Below are positions 17,699 through 26,340 of a stretch of 64,000 nt of DNA, one piece after another. The position numbers and the translations under genes were made by a program. The stretch comes from an uncultured Collinsella sp. GTDB lineage: Bacteria > Actinomycetota > Coriobacteriia > Coriobacteriales > Coriobacteriaceae. Position 1 is the stretch's first letter. Each line of letters begins with the position of its first letter. The notes beneath the pieces are model-generated. The model had not been told where the DNA came from and did not search any database. It saw nothing but the letters and a program-made list of their open reading frames with translations. The stretch is taken from NCBI GenBank assembly GCA_900540875.1, contig UQHT01000010.1:7800-71799 (forward strand), written 5' to 3'.

Positions 17699-19445
17699 GG
17701 TCTAGGTATCCTCTCACGTCTGCTTCGTAGTCCTCGATAATCTGCGGCCCTGCCGCGCTAAATTCAATTACGGTGTCGCCCACCAGGTCAAAGAGCGCCT
17801 CGTTGATGGTATCGACGAGCATGTCCTCGCTCTGCTCCGATTGCACTACCGCCGATTCCGCCTGTACTGCGTTGTGCTCGAGCAGCGCGCGGAGATAGGC
17901 GTCTGCGGCGGGCGCGAGTTCGTTTGTGGCGTCAGCGGGCGTAGCAGCTGCGAACGCGGGCGTCGGCGCGAGAAGCGGTGCCACGACACCAAACTGTTCG
18001 GTGGATATGGTCGGCTCGTCGGACTCGTCCTGCCCTGCAGCCGCCGCGACCGCCTCGACCATCGCGTCGGCTACGGGCTCGGCTTCCGGTTGCCCTGAGT
18101 CCGCTGCCTCGGCTTCTGCGGACGCGCCGTCCTCGCGTTCCTCGTCAATCAAAAGCGCCTCGCGCGTTTGTGCGGCGGCGCTCCGAATATGCCCCAGCTG
18201 ACTCAGATCGATATCGATCTTGACGGGCTGGTGTGCGGCGTCCCACGAAAGCCATGCCACAATCTCGTCATCGATAATCTTGGCCAGATATTTGGGGACC
18301 TTTTCTTCCTTAAGGGGATGGGCAGGGTCCAGCGCCAGGCGCAGGCGTTGGTCGCAGGCGCGCATCATTTCACCGAGCTTGCTGCTCTTTTGCCTACTAC
18401 CGTGGATACGCATGCATTCCCAAAAGCCGTTTTGGCAACGGTAGATATGGATGGGGTCCAGACGGTATTCGCAGTCCTCGTGGCGCTCGGGCGCAAAGAA
18501 TACGGCCGAGGCAAACATGGTGTAGGGCATGGCCGTCTCCTCCCCAAATAAACTTGCCACGATGCCGGTCTTTCGGTGCGTGTCATAGTAGCGCACCATG
18601 CGGACATACACGGCGCACGCCACGTGGCGCAGATCGCGGTGGTGGCTGCGGTCGAGCCGCGAGCTACTTAGGTTGTACGTGGAGAGGGCGTTGATGGCGG
18701 CCATGAGTCGCTCCTCGCGCACCTCATCGGGCGGAAGGGGGAGCGTGGGCTCGGAGGTTTTGCGACGCTTAGGGGTCTGGCCGGACGGTGCCGGTACAAG
18801 GTCTCGTGCCGCGCGCCGCAGTTCGATAAGGGCGTTATCGAACATGACGGTTTTAGAGTCGCGAAGCAGCTTGGGGTCGAGCCCGTGGAACACGGCGTAA
18901 TCTTGCAGCCACACGCGCGCAAACCGGTCGATGCCGGGCTCGAAGGCGCGATAGACATCCCAAAAAGCCCTGATCTTGTTAAAACCATCGAGTGGATCAT
19001 CTACGCCAATGCCGCAGATCAGCTCATAGAGATACAGAAAGGCAAAGGACGTAGACGTTTCCTCGACGGTTCCGCGGCGCACTTGGGCACGCCAGGTAAA
19101 GTAGCCGCGCAGCTGCCGGTCGCTCATGGCGTTGTAGGTGGGAAAGTACGACTTAAAGGTGCCGTTGTAGGGACAGTCGTCCTCAAAGTCGGCCATCAGC
19201 AGGCCCTGGCGGTAAAAAAGCTCGGCTTCCGAAAGCCAGCGGCCCGCACCGCCCTTGGGGTCATCCTGCCAGCGCGATATCTCGCGCATTTTACGGTACT
19301 GGTCGGGGAGGAAATTCTGCATCTGTCGGCCGGTTTTGAGAATCGGCTCGTCTGCGTAGGTTTCGTTTGAGAAGCGGGCGGACTGATGGGTCCGGGCCTC
19401 GGCCATGATGCGCTCGATGAGCATCTTGATGTCCTGGTCGGCCAC
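17691..19445 (-). CDS. TerB-N/TerB-C domain protein
   Basis: 584 residues from a GTG with GAGGAGGAG upstream. The N-terminal half matches TerB-N: GRQMQNFLPDQYRKMREI, WLSEAELFYRQGLLMADFEDD, FPTYNAMSDRQLRGYFTWR and FAFLYLYELICGIG. A central conserved region (about 270-420) contains RYYDTHRKTGIVASLFGEE. Residues 420-535 are an Ala/Glu-rich, low-complexity linker. The end, INEALFDLVGDTVIEF through EDYEADVRGYL, is TerB-C. Such proteins were linked by comparative genomics to stress responses and DNA processing rather than tellurite itself. First gene of the operon with the BrxD-like ATPase and Lhr-like helicase. A TATGAT on the minus strand near 19480 may be its -10 box. Confidence 0.85.
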   Translation of the reverse strand: MADQDIKMLIERIMAEARTHQSARFSNETYADEPILKTGRQMQNFLPDQYRKMREISRWQDDPKGGAGRWLSEAELFYRQGLLMADFEDDCPYNGTFKSYFPTYNAMSDRQLRGYFTWRAQVRRGTVEETSTSFAFLYLYELICGIGVDDPLDGFNKIRAFWDVYRAFEPGIDRFARVWLQDYAVFHGLDPKLLRDSKTVMFDNALIELRRAARDLVPAPSGQTPKRRKTSEPTLPLPPDEVREERLMAAINALSTYNLSSSRLDRSHHRDLRHVACAVYVRMVRYYDTHRKTGIVASLFGEETAMPYTMFASAVFFAPERHEDCEYRLDPIHIYRCQNGFWECMRIHGSRQKSSKLGEMMRACDQRLRLALDPAHPLKEEKVPKYLAKIIDDEIVAWLSWDAAHQPVKIDIDLSQLGHIRSAAAQTREALLIDEEREDGASAEAEAADSGQPEAEPVADAMVEAVAAAAGQDESDEPTISTEQFGVVAPLLAPTPAFAAATPADATNELAPAADAYLRALLEHNAVQAESAVVQSEQSEDMLVDTINEALFDLVGDTVIEFSAAGPQIIEDYEADVRGYLDHE

Positions 19446-19532
19446 CGCTCCTCCTCTCGAACACAGCTACGGTGACCTCATATCATAGCACAGCATCAAA
19501 CAGATGTTCGAGATACCGCTGCGTTGATAGAT

Positions 19533-20249
19533 TTAGAACAGGAGGGCGTAGATGACGGCGATGACGACGGAGGGAAGCATATTGGCCGTGCGGAAGGTCT
19601 GAGGACGGATGAGGTTGACGCCGACGCAGAAGATGAGCATGGAGCCTACGAGCGAAAGGCTGTTGAGGGCTGCTGTGGTCATGATGGGGGAGAGCGCGCC
19701 GGCAAACAACGTGATCGTCCCCTGGAACACGGCGACGGGCAGGGCGGAGAAAATGCAGCCGCGGCCAAGCGAGGCCGTCATGGTGCAGACGATGATGCAG
19801 TCCAGTGCGCCCTTGAGGGCAAGCGTTGACCAGTCGCCGAGCAGGCCGTCCTGGATCGATCCCACAATGGCCATGGCGCCGATGCACACGGTGAGTGAAG
19901 TCGAGACAAAAGCGTTGGTGAACTCGTTATCGCCCTCACTGCCAGTCTTGCGCTTGAGCCATTCGCCAAGGTTCTCGATGGCGGCCTCCAAGTTGATGGC
20001 CTCGCCGATGAGCGAACCGAGCGCAAATGAGACGATGAGCATGGTGGTACCGGTGGTCGCTAGCGCCTTTCCATCGATGATGAGCATCTTTTGCATGGTG
20101 CCGCCCAGGCCGATAAACAGGACGCACAGCCCCGATGCTTTCATGAGCGTGTCTTGGATGTGCGGTGTAATGAAGCGGCCGCCCGCTAATCCCAAAAGAC
20201 CGCCCGCAACTAAAAGCGCAACGTTGATGATTGTTCCCAAGCCCGGCAT
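19533..20249 (-). CDS. DUF554 family membrane protein
   Basis: 238 residues from the ATG at 20249, which has AGGAGG four bases upstream. Seven or so hydrophobic segments; the N-terminus MPGLGTIINVALLVAGGLLGL and the later FVSTSLTVCIGAMAIVGSIQDGL are typical of DUF554 (YdfK/YqgA-like) inner-membrane proteins. Transport activity is assumed in databases but the substrate is unknown. It is on the same strand as the TerB operon, 87 bases upstream of it, so could contribute read-through transcription. Confidence 0.88.
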   Translation of the reverse strand: MPGLGTIINVALLVAGGLLGLAGGRFITPHIQDTLMKASGLCVLFIGLGGTMQKMLIIDGKALATTGTTMLIVSFALGSLIGEAINLEAAIENLGEWLKRKTGSEGDNEFTNAFVSTSLTVCIGAMAIVGSIQDGLLGDWSTLALKGALDCIIVCTMTASLGRGCIFSALPVAVFQGTITLFAGALSPIMTTAALNSLSLVGSMLIFCVGVNLIRPQTFRTANMLPSVVIAVIYALLF

Positions 20250-20367
20250 GAGCCCTCCTGTATTGATGCCAACGTGGCAATCGTAGCAGAACGAAATGCG
20301 AGGCACATCGCGACTCATCTAATACGTTATATAAGTGGTATTAGGAATGATGCGCAGCATTTAAGCC

Positions 20368-21798
20368 TCAGGTGGTTGTCGGGACATAGGGGTAGTAGTC
20401 AAAGCGCAGTGTCATAAGCCGCTGCGGGGATTCAATAGCCGCGGCGATGATATTGGCATCGCGGGCACGATCAAACCCTTCGAGTTCGATCTGATACGAG
20501 ACATCTTGCATAATGTCCAGACGTCGCCAGGCTAGAAGTGTGTCGCCATCGAATTCCAAGGTCTTGCCTCCGTCTGGGGCAACGGCGTATAGACGCAGTT
20601 TAGCGGTGGTTGCAGGGTCGACAACCGTGACCTTTTTAATTTCGTTTCGAGTATTCTTGGCGCCCAACAAGGTGAGCAGTGTTGGGGCCACGACCTCGCC
20701 CGATGGCAAATAGACGACTTCAATGGATTCGGGAAATGCGATGATGGCCGACTTGCGGACGGGCTGATTGGCGGCGGCAACTTCGATGTTTGCAGCATCG
20801 ATGACCTCTGTGTGGTCGAGGGCGGCAAGCACGCAGCAGTTACCTTCATCGATCTCCTGAGGATCAGCAAGCCCCAGACTGTCCGCGAGCTCGGGATCGT
20901 TTGGACCGGTAGCGGGCTCATTCGGTGCTTCGAAAGAAGCTGGGACGCTGTTTGTCGGCGACGGCGTGTCGCCCGCACCTGCTTCTTTGTCCGTGCTCTC
21001 TTCTTGTATGGTTGCGTTGACGGGTTCGTCGTCTGAGGGGAGCGTCTTGGCGTCAAGCGCGGAGGGGACAATCCCGACGGCTCCGGATCCGTTCCACTCC
21101 ATCTCGAGAAGCGCCGGGTCGGCAAGAATGTGTTGCCTGCCTAGCGTGTGGGTATCGATCGCAATAGGGCCTGCCTCCGTCCCGCGCGTAAGGCTGAGCG
21201 ATCCGGCCGGCTTCTCGAAATGAATGTCTGTGTCTTCGGTACTGGCGGCGTAGAACAGCAGGGATGCTTCTCCCGCCGCGATGGCGTCGGTGCCCGCCTT
21301 GGTCAGCCGCAGCGATGCCGTGAATGAGAGGGTGGGCTGCACATCGTCTGCATTCGCGGCGGCGCAGCCCAGCCATATACCGCCTCCTTTCTCGAAAAAC
21401 GCACCGTCGAAGGCGACCTTCGCTCCGTTCGCCGAGTCATCGACCGAAGCGATATCGATGCGCAACCCCAAATCGCACGGATCGCCATCTGCATCGAGCA
21501 CAATCGAGCGCCACGTGCAGACGGCGCACCCCGCCTGGGAGCCGTTTGCCTTGTTCGAACGATTGATATCCACGACTATCGAGCCGTCCGTATTACGACG
21601 AAGGCATCCCGAGGTTGAGATTGCGGCCTGTGCGAACGAAAAACGCTTGCACGCAATGGCGCTCGACGGATTTGGTGCGGAGCTTAGGGCTGCTGGTAAG
21701 GAGTCTGCCATGACGGGAGTCGCCCAAGCGGCGACAGGCGTTCCGGTTGCGAGCGCGCCGCAGAGTGCGACGACGGGCAAAAGGTTCTTCGATGCCAT
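20368..21798 (-). CDS. exported protein of unknown function, cysteine-containing
   Basis: 476 residues. A signal peptide is clear (KNLLPVVALCGALATGTPVAAWA). The mature part has two halves joined by an acidic, Pro/Ser/Thr-rich linker (about residues 255-320). The first half resembles a beta-rich domain with several cysteines (residues 50-150). The second half begins with NCCVLAALDHTEVIDAANIEV. No LPxTG motif or C-terminal membrane helix, so the protein is secreted or held by partners. I do not recognise the family. The ATG has AAGGAG five bases upstream. Last gene of the five-gene exported cluster, 18 bases after the 93-residue gene. Confidence 0.75.
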   Translation of the reverse strand: MASKNLLPVVALCGALATGTPVAAWATPVMADSLPAALSSAPNPSSAIACKRFSFAQAAISTSGCLRRNTDGSIVVDINRSNKANGSQAGCAVCTWRSIVLDADGDPCDLGLRIDIASVDDSANGAKVAFDGAFFEKGGGIWLGCAAANADDVQPTLSFTASLRLTKAGTDAIAAGEASLLFYAASTEDTDIHFEKPAGSLSLTRGTEAGPIAIDTHTLGRQHILADPALLEMEWNGSGAVGIVPSALDAKTLPSDDEPVNATIQEESTDKEAGAGDTPSPTNSVPASFEAPNEPATGPNDPELADSLGLADPQEIDEGNCCVLAALDHTEVIDAANIEVAAANQPVRKSAIIAFPESIEVVYLPSGEVVAPTLLTLLGAKNTRNEIKKVTVVDPATTAKLRLYAVAPDGGKTLEFDGDTLLAWRRLDIMQDVSYQIELEGFDRARDANIIAAAIESPQRLMTLRFDYYPYVPTTT

Positions 21799-21816
21799 GG
21801 GGTCTCCTTAGCTAAT

Positions 21817-22098
21817 TTAGTGCGGCCTGTCCGTGTTTCGTTTCTGGCTGCGTTTGATGTGCAGACCGAGGCCGGCGGTTCCCGCGCCTGCTGCCGTGGC
21901 GCCTGCTGCCAAGAGCCATCGTCTGTCGTCTGTCTGTGCCAACGGTTCCTTGCAGTTGCCGCGGTCGAGCTCCGAGAGGTCGACCGTCACTTGCGTGGCG
22001 GCCTGCGCCTGTTCTTGCTGGGCAAAGGCCATGGCTGGCCCAAACGATAGGATACTGACGGCGGCGGCCAGGGCGACGGCCTTATGCCGTGTGCGCAC
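21817..22098 (-). CDS. small exported membrane-anchored protein
   Basis: 93 residues from a GTG at 22098; a TTG at 22128 would spoil the signal peptide. Basic RTRHK is followed by a hydrophobic stretch ending FAQQ, a good type I signal. After about 30 residues (TQVTVDLSELDRGNCKEPL) a second hydrophobic segment (WLLAAGATAAGAGTAGLGL) and a basic tail HIKRSQKRN form a membrane anchor. The gene starts inside the end of the preceding gene (17-base overlap), implying coupled translation. Function unknown. Confidence 0.7.
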   Translation of the reverse strand: MRTRHKAVALAAAVSILSFGPAMAFAQQEQAQAATQVTVDLSELDRGNCKEPLAQTDDRRWLLAAGATAAGAGTAGLGLHIKRSQKRNTDRPH

Positions 22099-22681
22099 CG
22101 GGCTCGACCGTCCAGGTGATCGTTGCAACCTGATCGCCTTCGCCGGTTACGCGGAAGATGTCGCGCGTGACGCGGGCGACGTTTCCGCTTGTCTTGAGCT
22201 TAATTCTGTCCGTGCCGCCGGCAATGCCCTGGTAGCCCATGTCGAAGGCTGCATTCTTGGAAAGATCGAGGCCCGTCTCCTGCATTGCGGCGCTGGCGTT
22301 CTGGAGTGCGCCGTCGGGGCCGACCTTAAAGTCGATGGAATTCTGCGCGGTTCCGGCCTTGGCGTCGGCGGCAATGGTCCAGGTGTTCATGGCGTCGATC
22401 TTCATGTTGGTGACATGGATGCCGTAGGCTGAATGATTGTCGATGGTGGTCGCGTCTTCTGAGGGGCCCTGAAGCGTGCCGTCGGCCTTGGCGACGAAGG
22501 GAATAACCGTCGGAACTTTGAACTCTACGTTGTCGATCTCGGTCCTGACCATTACTTTCGTGGTTCCAACGCGCCCGGCTGCCAGAGCTGGCGTCGGGGC
22601 GGCGCCCATTGCGAGCGCGAGCGCGAGCCCTGCGCCCACGACGAGCGCTCTGGCTCCGTTCATGTTCCTGGTGATGTCCAT
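22082..22681 (-). CDS. exported beta-rich protein of unknown function
   Basis: 199 residues with a signal peptide (ALVVGAGLALALAMGAAPTPALAAG). The mature chain is Asp/Thr/Ala-rich with alternating hydrophobic strands and no cysteines, as in secreted beta-sandwich domains (for example FKVPTVIPFVAKADGTLQG and ATITWTVEPG near the end). AAAGGA lies nine bases before the ATG. It overlaps the next gene. Its short strands resemble WxL-like or pilin-like surface proteins, but I cannot confirm either. Confidence 0.72.
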   Translation of the reverse strand: MDITRNMNGARALVVGAGLALALAMGAAPTPALAAGRVGTTKVMVRTEIDNVEFKVPTVIPFVAKADGTLQGPSEDATTIDNHSAYGIHVTNMKIDAMNTWTIAADAKAGTAQNSIDFKVGPDGALQNASAAMQETGLDLSKNAAFDMGYQGIAGGTDRIKLKTSGNVARVTRDIFRVTGEGDQVATITWTVEPGAHTA

Positions 22682-22771
22682 GGTCGTTCCTTTCTATTCG
22701 CCGCGGGCCGTCCCCGCGATGATTGGACGAATGCTGGTGAATTGCGTGCGGTGCCGCGTCGGCCGAAAAAG

Positions 22772-23281
22772 CTAGTTCTCGGCTTGCTCAACCCGTACCC
22801 TGACACGTGTCGGATTGCCGTGGCTGTCGAGGGTCTTGGCATCGAGTGCCTGGATTTCGATGTATGCCTCGCCTTCTTTGATGTCGCCGGCGGGGCACGT
22901 CTCGATTGTCTTGCCGGTCTCGACCACACCGGATTCGTACATGGTCTCGTCGTTTTGGATGACGCGGAATCGCTGGGGAAATTTATTGTCTTGGACGTTT
23001 TGCACGTTGACGCGCAGCTTGCCGTCCTCCTGTAGCTGAGCGACCGGCGCGACCGAAATCGTCATCATGTTGTCGCGGACGATGGCATCGAGCTCATCTT
23101 GGATTTCTTGTCGCGATTTACCCTCTGCCGTCGTGACTGAGGCGCCCGCTTCGGGCACGGGCTGCGACTGCCAGGCGTATAGCCCTACGGCGATGAGGGC
23201 GCAGACGATAGCCAGACAGACAACGACGAGTTTCTTGCGACGCCCCAGTCCTGCGAGGCGGGGCGGCTTCTTCGCACTCAT
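22772..23281 (-). CDS. membrane-anchored extracytoplasmic protein
   Basis: 169 residues. Basic N-terminus (AKKPPRLAGLGRRKKL) then one membrane helix (VVVCLAIVCALIAVGLYAW) with no cleavage site, so the rest faces outside. The extracytoplasmic part looks like an immunoglobulin-like or beta-sandwich fold: QDNKFPQRFRVIQNDETMYESGVVETGKTIE and EAYIEIQALDAKT. It overlaps the preceding 98-residue gene by four bases and belongs to the exported-protein cluster. Function unknown. Confidence 0.75.
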   Translation of the reverse strand: MSAKKPPRLAGLGRRKKLVVVCLAIVCALIAVGLYAWQSQPVPEAGASVTTAEGKSRQEIQDELDAIVRDNMMTISVAPVAQLQEDGKLRVNVQNVQDNKFPQRFRVIQNDETMYESGVVETGKTIETCPAGDIKEGEAYIEIQALDAKTLDSHGNPTRVRVRVEQAEN

Positions 23282-23574
23282 GCGGCGTCCTTGGTGGTGT
23301 AGACACGTGCGAACGTGGACGGGTCCGCTCCAAAGAGCATGTGAAGCATCAGGCGGCGCGAGTAGATGAGCTCGTCAAAGTCGTGAGGGAGCTCGATGTC
23401 GTGGATACGCGCGATGTGGTGGGCGAGCGCCGAGAACGACTCGGGGTCGCAGATAACATCGGTGGTGACGTGGTAGACCGCCGTATCGGGGAACGCCTCT
23501 TCGTCGAAAGGCAGGAGATAGGGATCGTCGTCGACCTCGATGGCGACGCCGTACTGGGGCCAGTAATATGCCAT
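23278..23574 (-). CDS. 98-residue conserved-looking hypothetical protein
   Basis: Soluble protein with a good GGGAGG site before the ATG. No signal peptide. It begins MAYYWPQYGVAIEVDDDP, a pattern reminiscent of the small endonuclease-like DUF559 proteins of Coriobacteriia, but the usual catalytic residues are not evident and the resemblance is weak. The stop overlaps the next start by four bases, so it heads the exported-protein operon. The only cytoplasmic member, it may be regulatory or unrelated. Confidence 0.65.
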   Translation of the reverse strand: MAYYWPQYGVAIEVDDDPYLLPFDEEAFPDTAVYHVTTDVICDPESFSALAHHIARIHDIELPHDFDELIYSRRLMLHMLFGADPSTFARVYTTKDAA

Positions 23575-23920
23575 GGGAACCTCCCTGCTTCTGGGGCCAA
23601 AACTTCTATCGGTTTTGGCTGTCGACGCCGACCGTATCAGCCGCTACTTGACCAATTTCTGACCAAATGCTTGACGGATTGACATCTCCGCAGGTAAAAG
23701 GTGGAAAAAATTACTTCAACTTTTTTCGAGCGACAATCGAGCGGTCGGCGACGGCGGGGCGATATGTGTCAAAAGCATCGTCTGCCGAGGAAGCCTTGCC
23801 GTTCGCCGAATTGCGCAAACGTAAAAATCGCCAATTATGGAGACGGTTTCGAACACGTCGACGAAACGATGCGGTAACATCTCCCTGCAAACACTGTAGT
23901 TAGATAAAGGGGGAGTTCGC
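23575..23920. other. 346-base intergenic region between divergent operons
   Basis: No gene is supported. It holds the promoters of the exported-protein operon (minus) and the dehydrogenase/Etf operon (plus), but no hexamer pair is convincing. AAAAAATTACTTCAACTTTTTT at about 23705-23726 is an A-tract/T-tract inverted element. AAAGGGGGA at about 23905 is the ribosome site of the next gene. Confidence 0.5.
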
Positions 23921-25522
23921 GTGTCTGCAACCATCAAACCCTTCACCGACGAGTTCGAAGAGTATGGCCGCGACGAATCTCGCGCATCGGGCGAAGCATC
24001 GAGCATCTCGTTTCCGACAACGGAAGACGAGGTCCGTGCCATTTTGGAAACGTTCCATGCCGAGCGTGTCCCGGTAACAGTTCAGGGCGCCCGAACCGGC
24101 CTTGCCGCCGGTGCCGTGCCCCACGGTGGGCATATCCTCAATACTTCCCGTATGAATCGCTACTTGGGCCTTCGCCGCGATGAACAAGGCCAATTTCTGC
24201 TGCGCGTGGAGCCGGGCGTTGTGCTCTCGGAGCTGCGTAAGCAGCTGAGCAAGAAGGTACTGCCGACCGCTGGTTGGGACCAGGCATCGCTTGAGGCCTA
24301 CGAGGAGTTCCAAGAGTCCCCCGAGCAGTTCTTTCCCACCGATCCCACCGAGGCATCTGCCTGTCTGGGCGGCATGGCGGCATGCAACGCCTCCGGCGCC
24401 CGCAGCTACGCTTACGGTCCCATGCGCCCGCATATCACGGGACTCCACGTCGCGCTGGCTGATGGCGATTTGCTTGAGCTTCAGCGCGGCGAGGCTTTTG
24501 CCCAGGACCGCCACCTGTCGCTCGTGACGGCAGCGGGCCGTACGCTCGAACTCGATCTTCCCGGCTATACCATGCCCGAGACAAAAAATGCCTCAGGCTA
24601 TTTCGTTGCGGACGATATGGACGCCATCGACCTCTTTATCGGCGCGTGCGGCACGCTCGGCGTTGTCACCGAGCTCGAGATCGCCCTGCAGGCGGCACCT
24701 TCGGTCGTATGGGGTGTGAGTTGCTTTTTCGATAGCGAGGACAAGGCGGTGTCCTTTACCGATTCCGTGCGCCCTGTCCTGTCCCATGCGGCTGCCATCG
24801 AGTACTTCGATGCTGGCGCCCTGGATATTCTACGTCGCCAGCGCGAGCAGTCGACGGCGTTTGCCTCGCTGCCGGCGCTCGACGACGAGGCAAAGGTCTG
24901 TGTCTACGTGGAGCTTGACTGCGACGACGAGGCGCAGGCGACCGAGGAGCTGTACCACCTGGGATGGGTTTTGGAGCTTGCGGGCGGCCGCGACGATGCG
25001 ACATGGGTCGCGCGCACCGAAGTCGATCGCGAATGCCAGCGGTTTTTCCGCCACGCGGTCCCCGAGAGTGTCAACATGCTCGTTGACGAGCGTCGCCGCA
25101 CCGACCCCACCATTACCAAGCTGGGATCGGATATGTCGGTGCCCAATGCACGCCTTGCCGATGTCGTGGTCCTCTATCGCCGCACGCTGGCCGAAAGCGG
25201 GCTTGAGTCTGCTGCCTGGGGACACATCGGGAACAACCATCTGCATGTGAACATCCTGCCGCGCGATGCGCAAGACTACCGTCGTGGTGGAGAACTCTTT
25301 GCCCAGTGGGCTTCCGAGGTCACGGCCATGGGCGGTGCCGTTTCTGCTGAGCACGGCGTCGGCAAGATCAAGGCGGGCTTCTTGGAGACGATGTACGGCC
25401 ACGAGGCTATGGTCGAGTCGGCGCGCCTCAAACTCCAGCTCGATCCTGCCGGCCAGCTGGGTCGCGGCAACCTGTTTACGGAGAAGCTCTTGGATGAACT
25501 CGTCCAGAAAGGGGGCGCGTGA
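23921..25522 (+). CDS. FAD-linked 2-hydroxyacid (lactate/glycolate-type) dehydrogenase
   Basis: 533 residues from a GTG with AAAGGGGGA upstream. Soluble flavoenzyme of the vanillyl-alcohol oxidase/PCMH fold. The FAD-binding domain shows VQGARTGLAAGAVPHGG and the ACLGGMAACNASGARSYAYG loop. The C-terminal domain has the WGHIGNNHLHVNILP motif and SAEHGVGKIK, both typical of GlcD, D-lactate dehydrogenase and LctD. It is directly followed by EtfB and by ferredoxin-EtfA (GTGA overlap), matching the lctBCD set of Acetobacterium woodii with a different gene order. Together they probably oxidise lactate or another 2-hydroxyacid and pass electrons to NAD and ferredoxin. Substrate is inferred. Confidence 0.9.
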   Translation: MSATIKPFTDEFEEYGRDESRASGEASSISFPTTEDEVRAILETFHAERVPVTVQGARTGLAAGAVPHGGHILNTSRMNRYLGLRRDEQGQFLLRVEPGVVLSELRKQLSKKVLPTAGWDQASLEAYEEFQESPEQFFPTDPTEASACLGGMAACNASGARSYAYGPMRPHITGLHVALADGDLLELQRGEAFAQDRHLSLVTAAGRTLELDLPGYTMPETKNASGYFVADDMDAIDLFIGACGTLGVVTELEIALQAAPSVVWGVSCFFDSEDKAVSFTDSVRPVLSHAAAIEYFDAGALDILRRQREQSTAFASLPALDDEAKVCVYVELDCDDEAQATEELYHLGWVLELAGGRDDATWVARTEVDRECQRFFRHAVPESVNMLVDERRRTDPTITKLGSDMSVPNARLADVVVLYRRTLAESGLESAAWGHIGNNHLHVNILPRDAQDYRRGGELFAQWASEVTAMGGAVSAEHGVGKIKAGFLETMYGHEAMVESARLKLQLDPAGQLGRGNLFTEKLLDELVQKGGA

Positions 25523-25524
25523 AG

Positions 25525-26340
25525 ATGAGTGATTTCCATATGGTGGTGTGCGTCAAGGCGGTGCCCGGAAGCACCGAGGTCAAGATGGACCCCAAGACCA
25601 ATACTATCGTGCGTGATGGCAAGCAGGCGGTCATTAACCCGTTCGATGCAAGCGCCCTCGAATGCGCGCTGGCGCTGAAAGACGACTTTATCGGCTTTGG
25701 CATGGACGTGCGTGTAACGGTGGTGTCGATGGGCATCCCCGCGACCGAGTCGCTGCTGCGCGACTGCATCGCCCGAGGCGCCGATGACGCACTGCTGCTA
25801 ACCGATCGCGCCTTTGCAGGTGCCGATACCCTGGCAACCACCTATGCCCTTAAGTGCGGCATCGAGGCGCTCGACGAGGACTTCGACCTGCTCATCTGCG
25901 GCAAGATGGCGGTGGATGGCGATACGGCCCAGATTGGTCCCGAGCTTGCTGGTGCCTTTGAGATTCCCTGCGTGACCGACGTGAGCTGCGTGCAGAGCGC
26001 GGGCTTTACGACGTGTGGCTCGCTGGCGCTCGTTCACGGATGCGATGCCGGCGAGGAGACGGTGTGCCTGGAGATGCCGTGCGCGATGACGACTGCCAAG
26101 GAGATTGGCCAGCTGCGCATGCCGAGTATTGCCGGTATTCGCGCGGCCGAGGATGCAGACGTGCGTGTGGCCAGCGCTGCCGACGTAAACGCCGATCCCT
26201 CGCGTTGCGGCCTTGCCGGATCACCGACGCAGGTCGTGCGCTCGTTTGTGCCCGACCGTGACCAAACGTGCGAGGCCGTTGAGGGGACGGCGTCCGAGCA
26301 GGCGGTAGAACTTGCCAAGATTATCGAGGGGATGGCATAG
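25525..26340 (+). CDS. etfB: electron transfer flavoprotein beta subunit (FixA/LctB-like)
   Basis: 271 residues from the ATG at 25525, nine bases after GGGGG; a GTG at 25519 is possible. It begins HMVVCVKAVPGSTEVKMDPK, and has INPFDASALECALALKDD and FDLLICGKMAVDGDTAQIGPELAGAF, hallmarks of EtfB. With EtfA it would form the flavin-containing heterodimer that takes or bifurcates electrons. The gene overlaps or abuts the dehydrogenase stop and is followed without gap by etfA. Whether it is a bifurcating type is inferred from the operon. Confidence 0.92.
   Translation: MSDFHMVVCVKAVPGSTEVKMDPKTNTIVRDGKQAVINPFDASALECALALKDDFIGFGMDVRVTVVSMGIPATESLLRDCIARGADDALLLTDRAFAGADTLATTYALKCGIEALDEDFDLLICGKMAVDGDTAQIGPELAGAFEIPCVTDVSCVQSAGFTTCGSLALVHGCDAGEETVCLEMPCAMTTAKEIGQLRMPSIAGIRAAEDADVRVASAADVNADPSRCGLAGSPTQVVRSFVPDRDQTCEAVEGTASEQAVELAKIIEGMA

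Noticed and set aside
13833..19445. A complete BREX system
   Set aside because: Only ATPase and helicase of BREX type are present. No PglZ, PglX-like methyltransferase, BrxC or BrxA/B gene is in the window.
17691..19445. Tellurite resistance operon
   Set aside because: TerB-N/TerB-C is the only Ter-type element. No TerC, TerD/TerE or TerY is nearby, so tellurite resistance is not supported.
23278..23574. A DUF559 endonuclease
   Set aside because: The N-terminal strand is reminiscent, but no catalytic Asp/Glu/Lys pattern is evident over 98 residues, so it is left as hypothetical.
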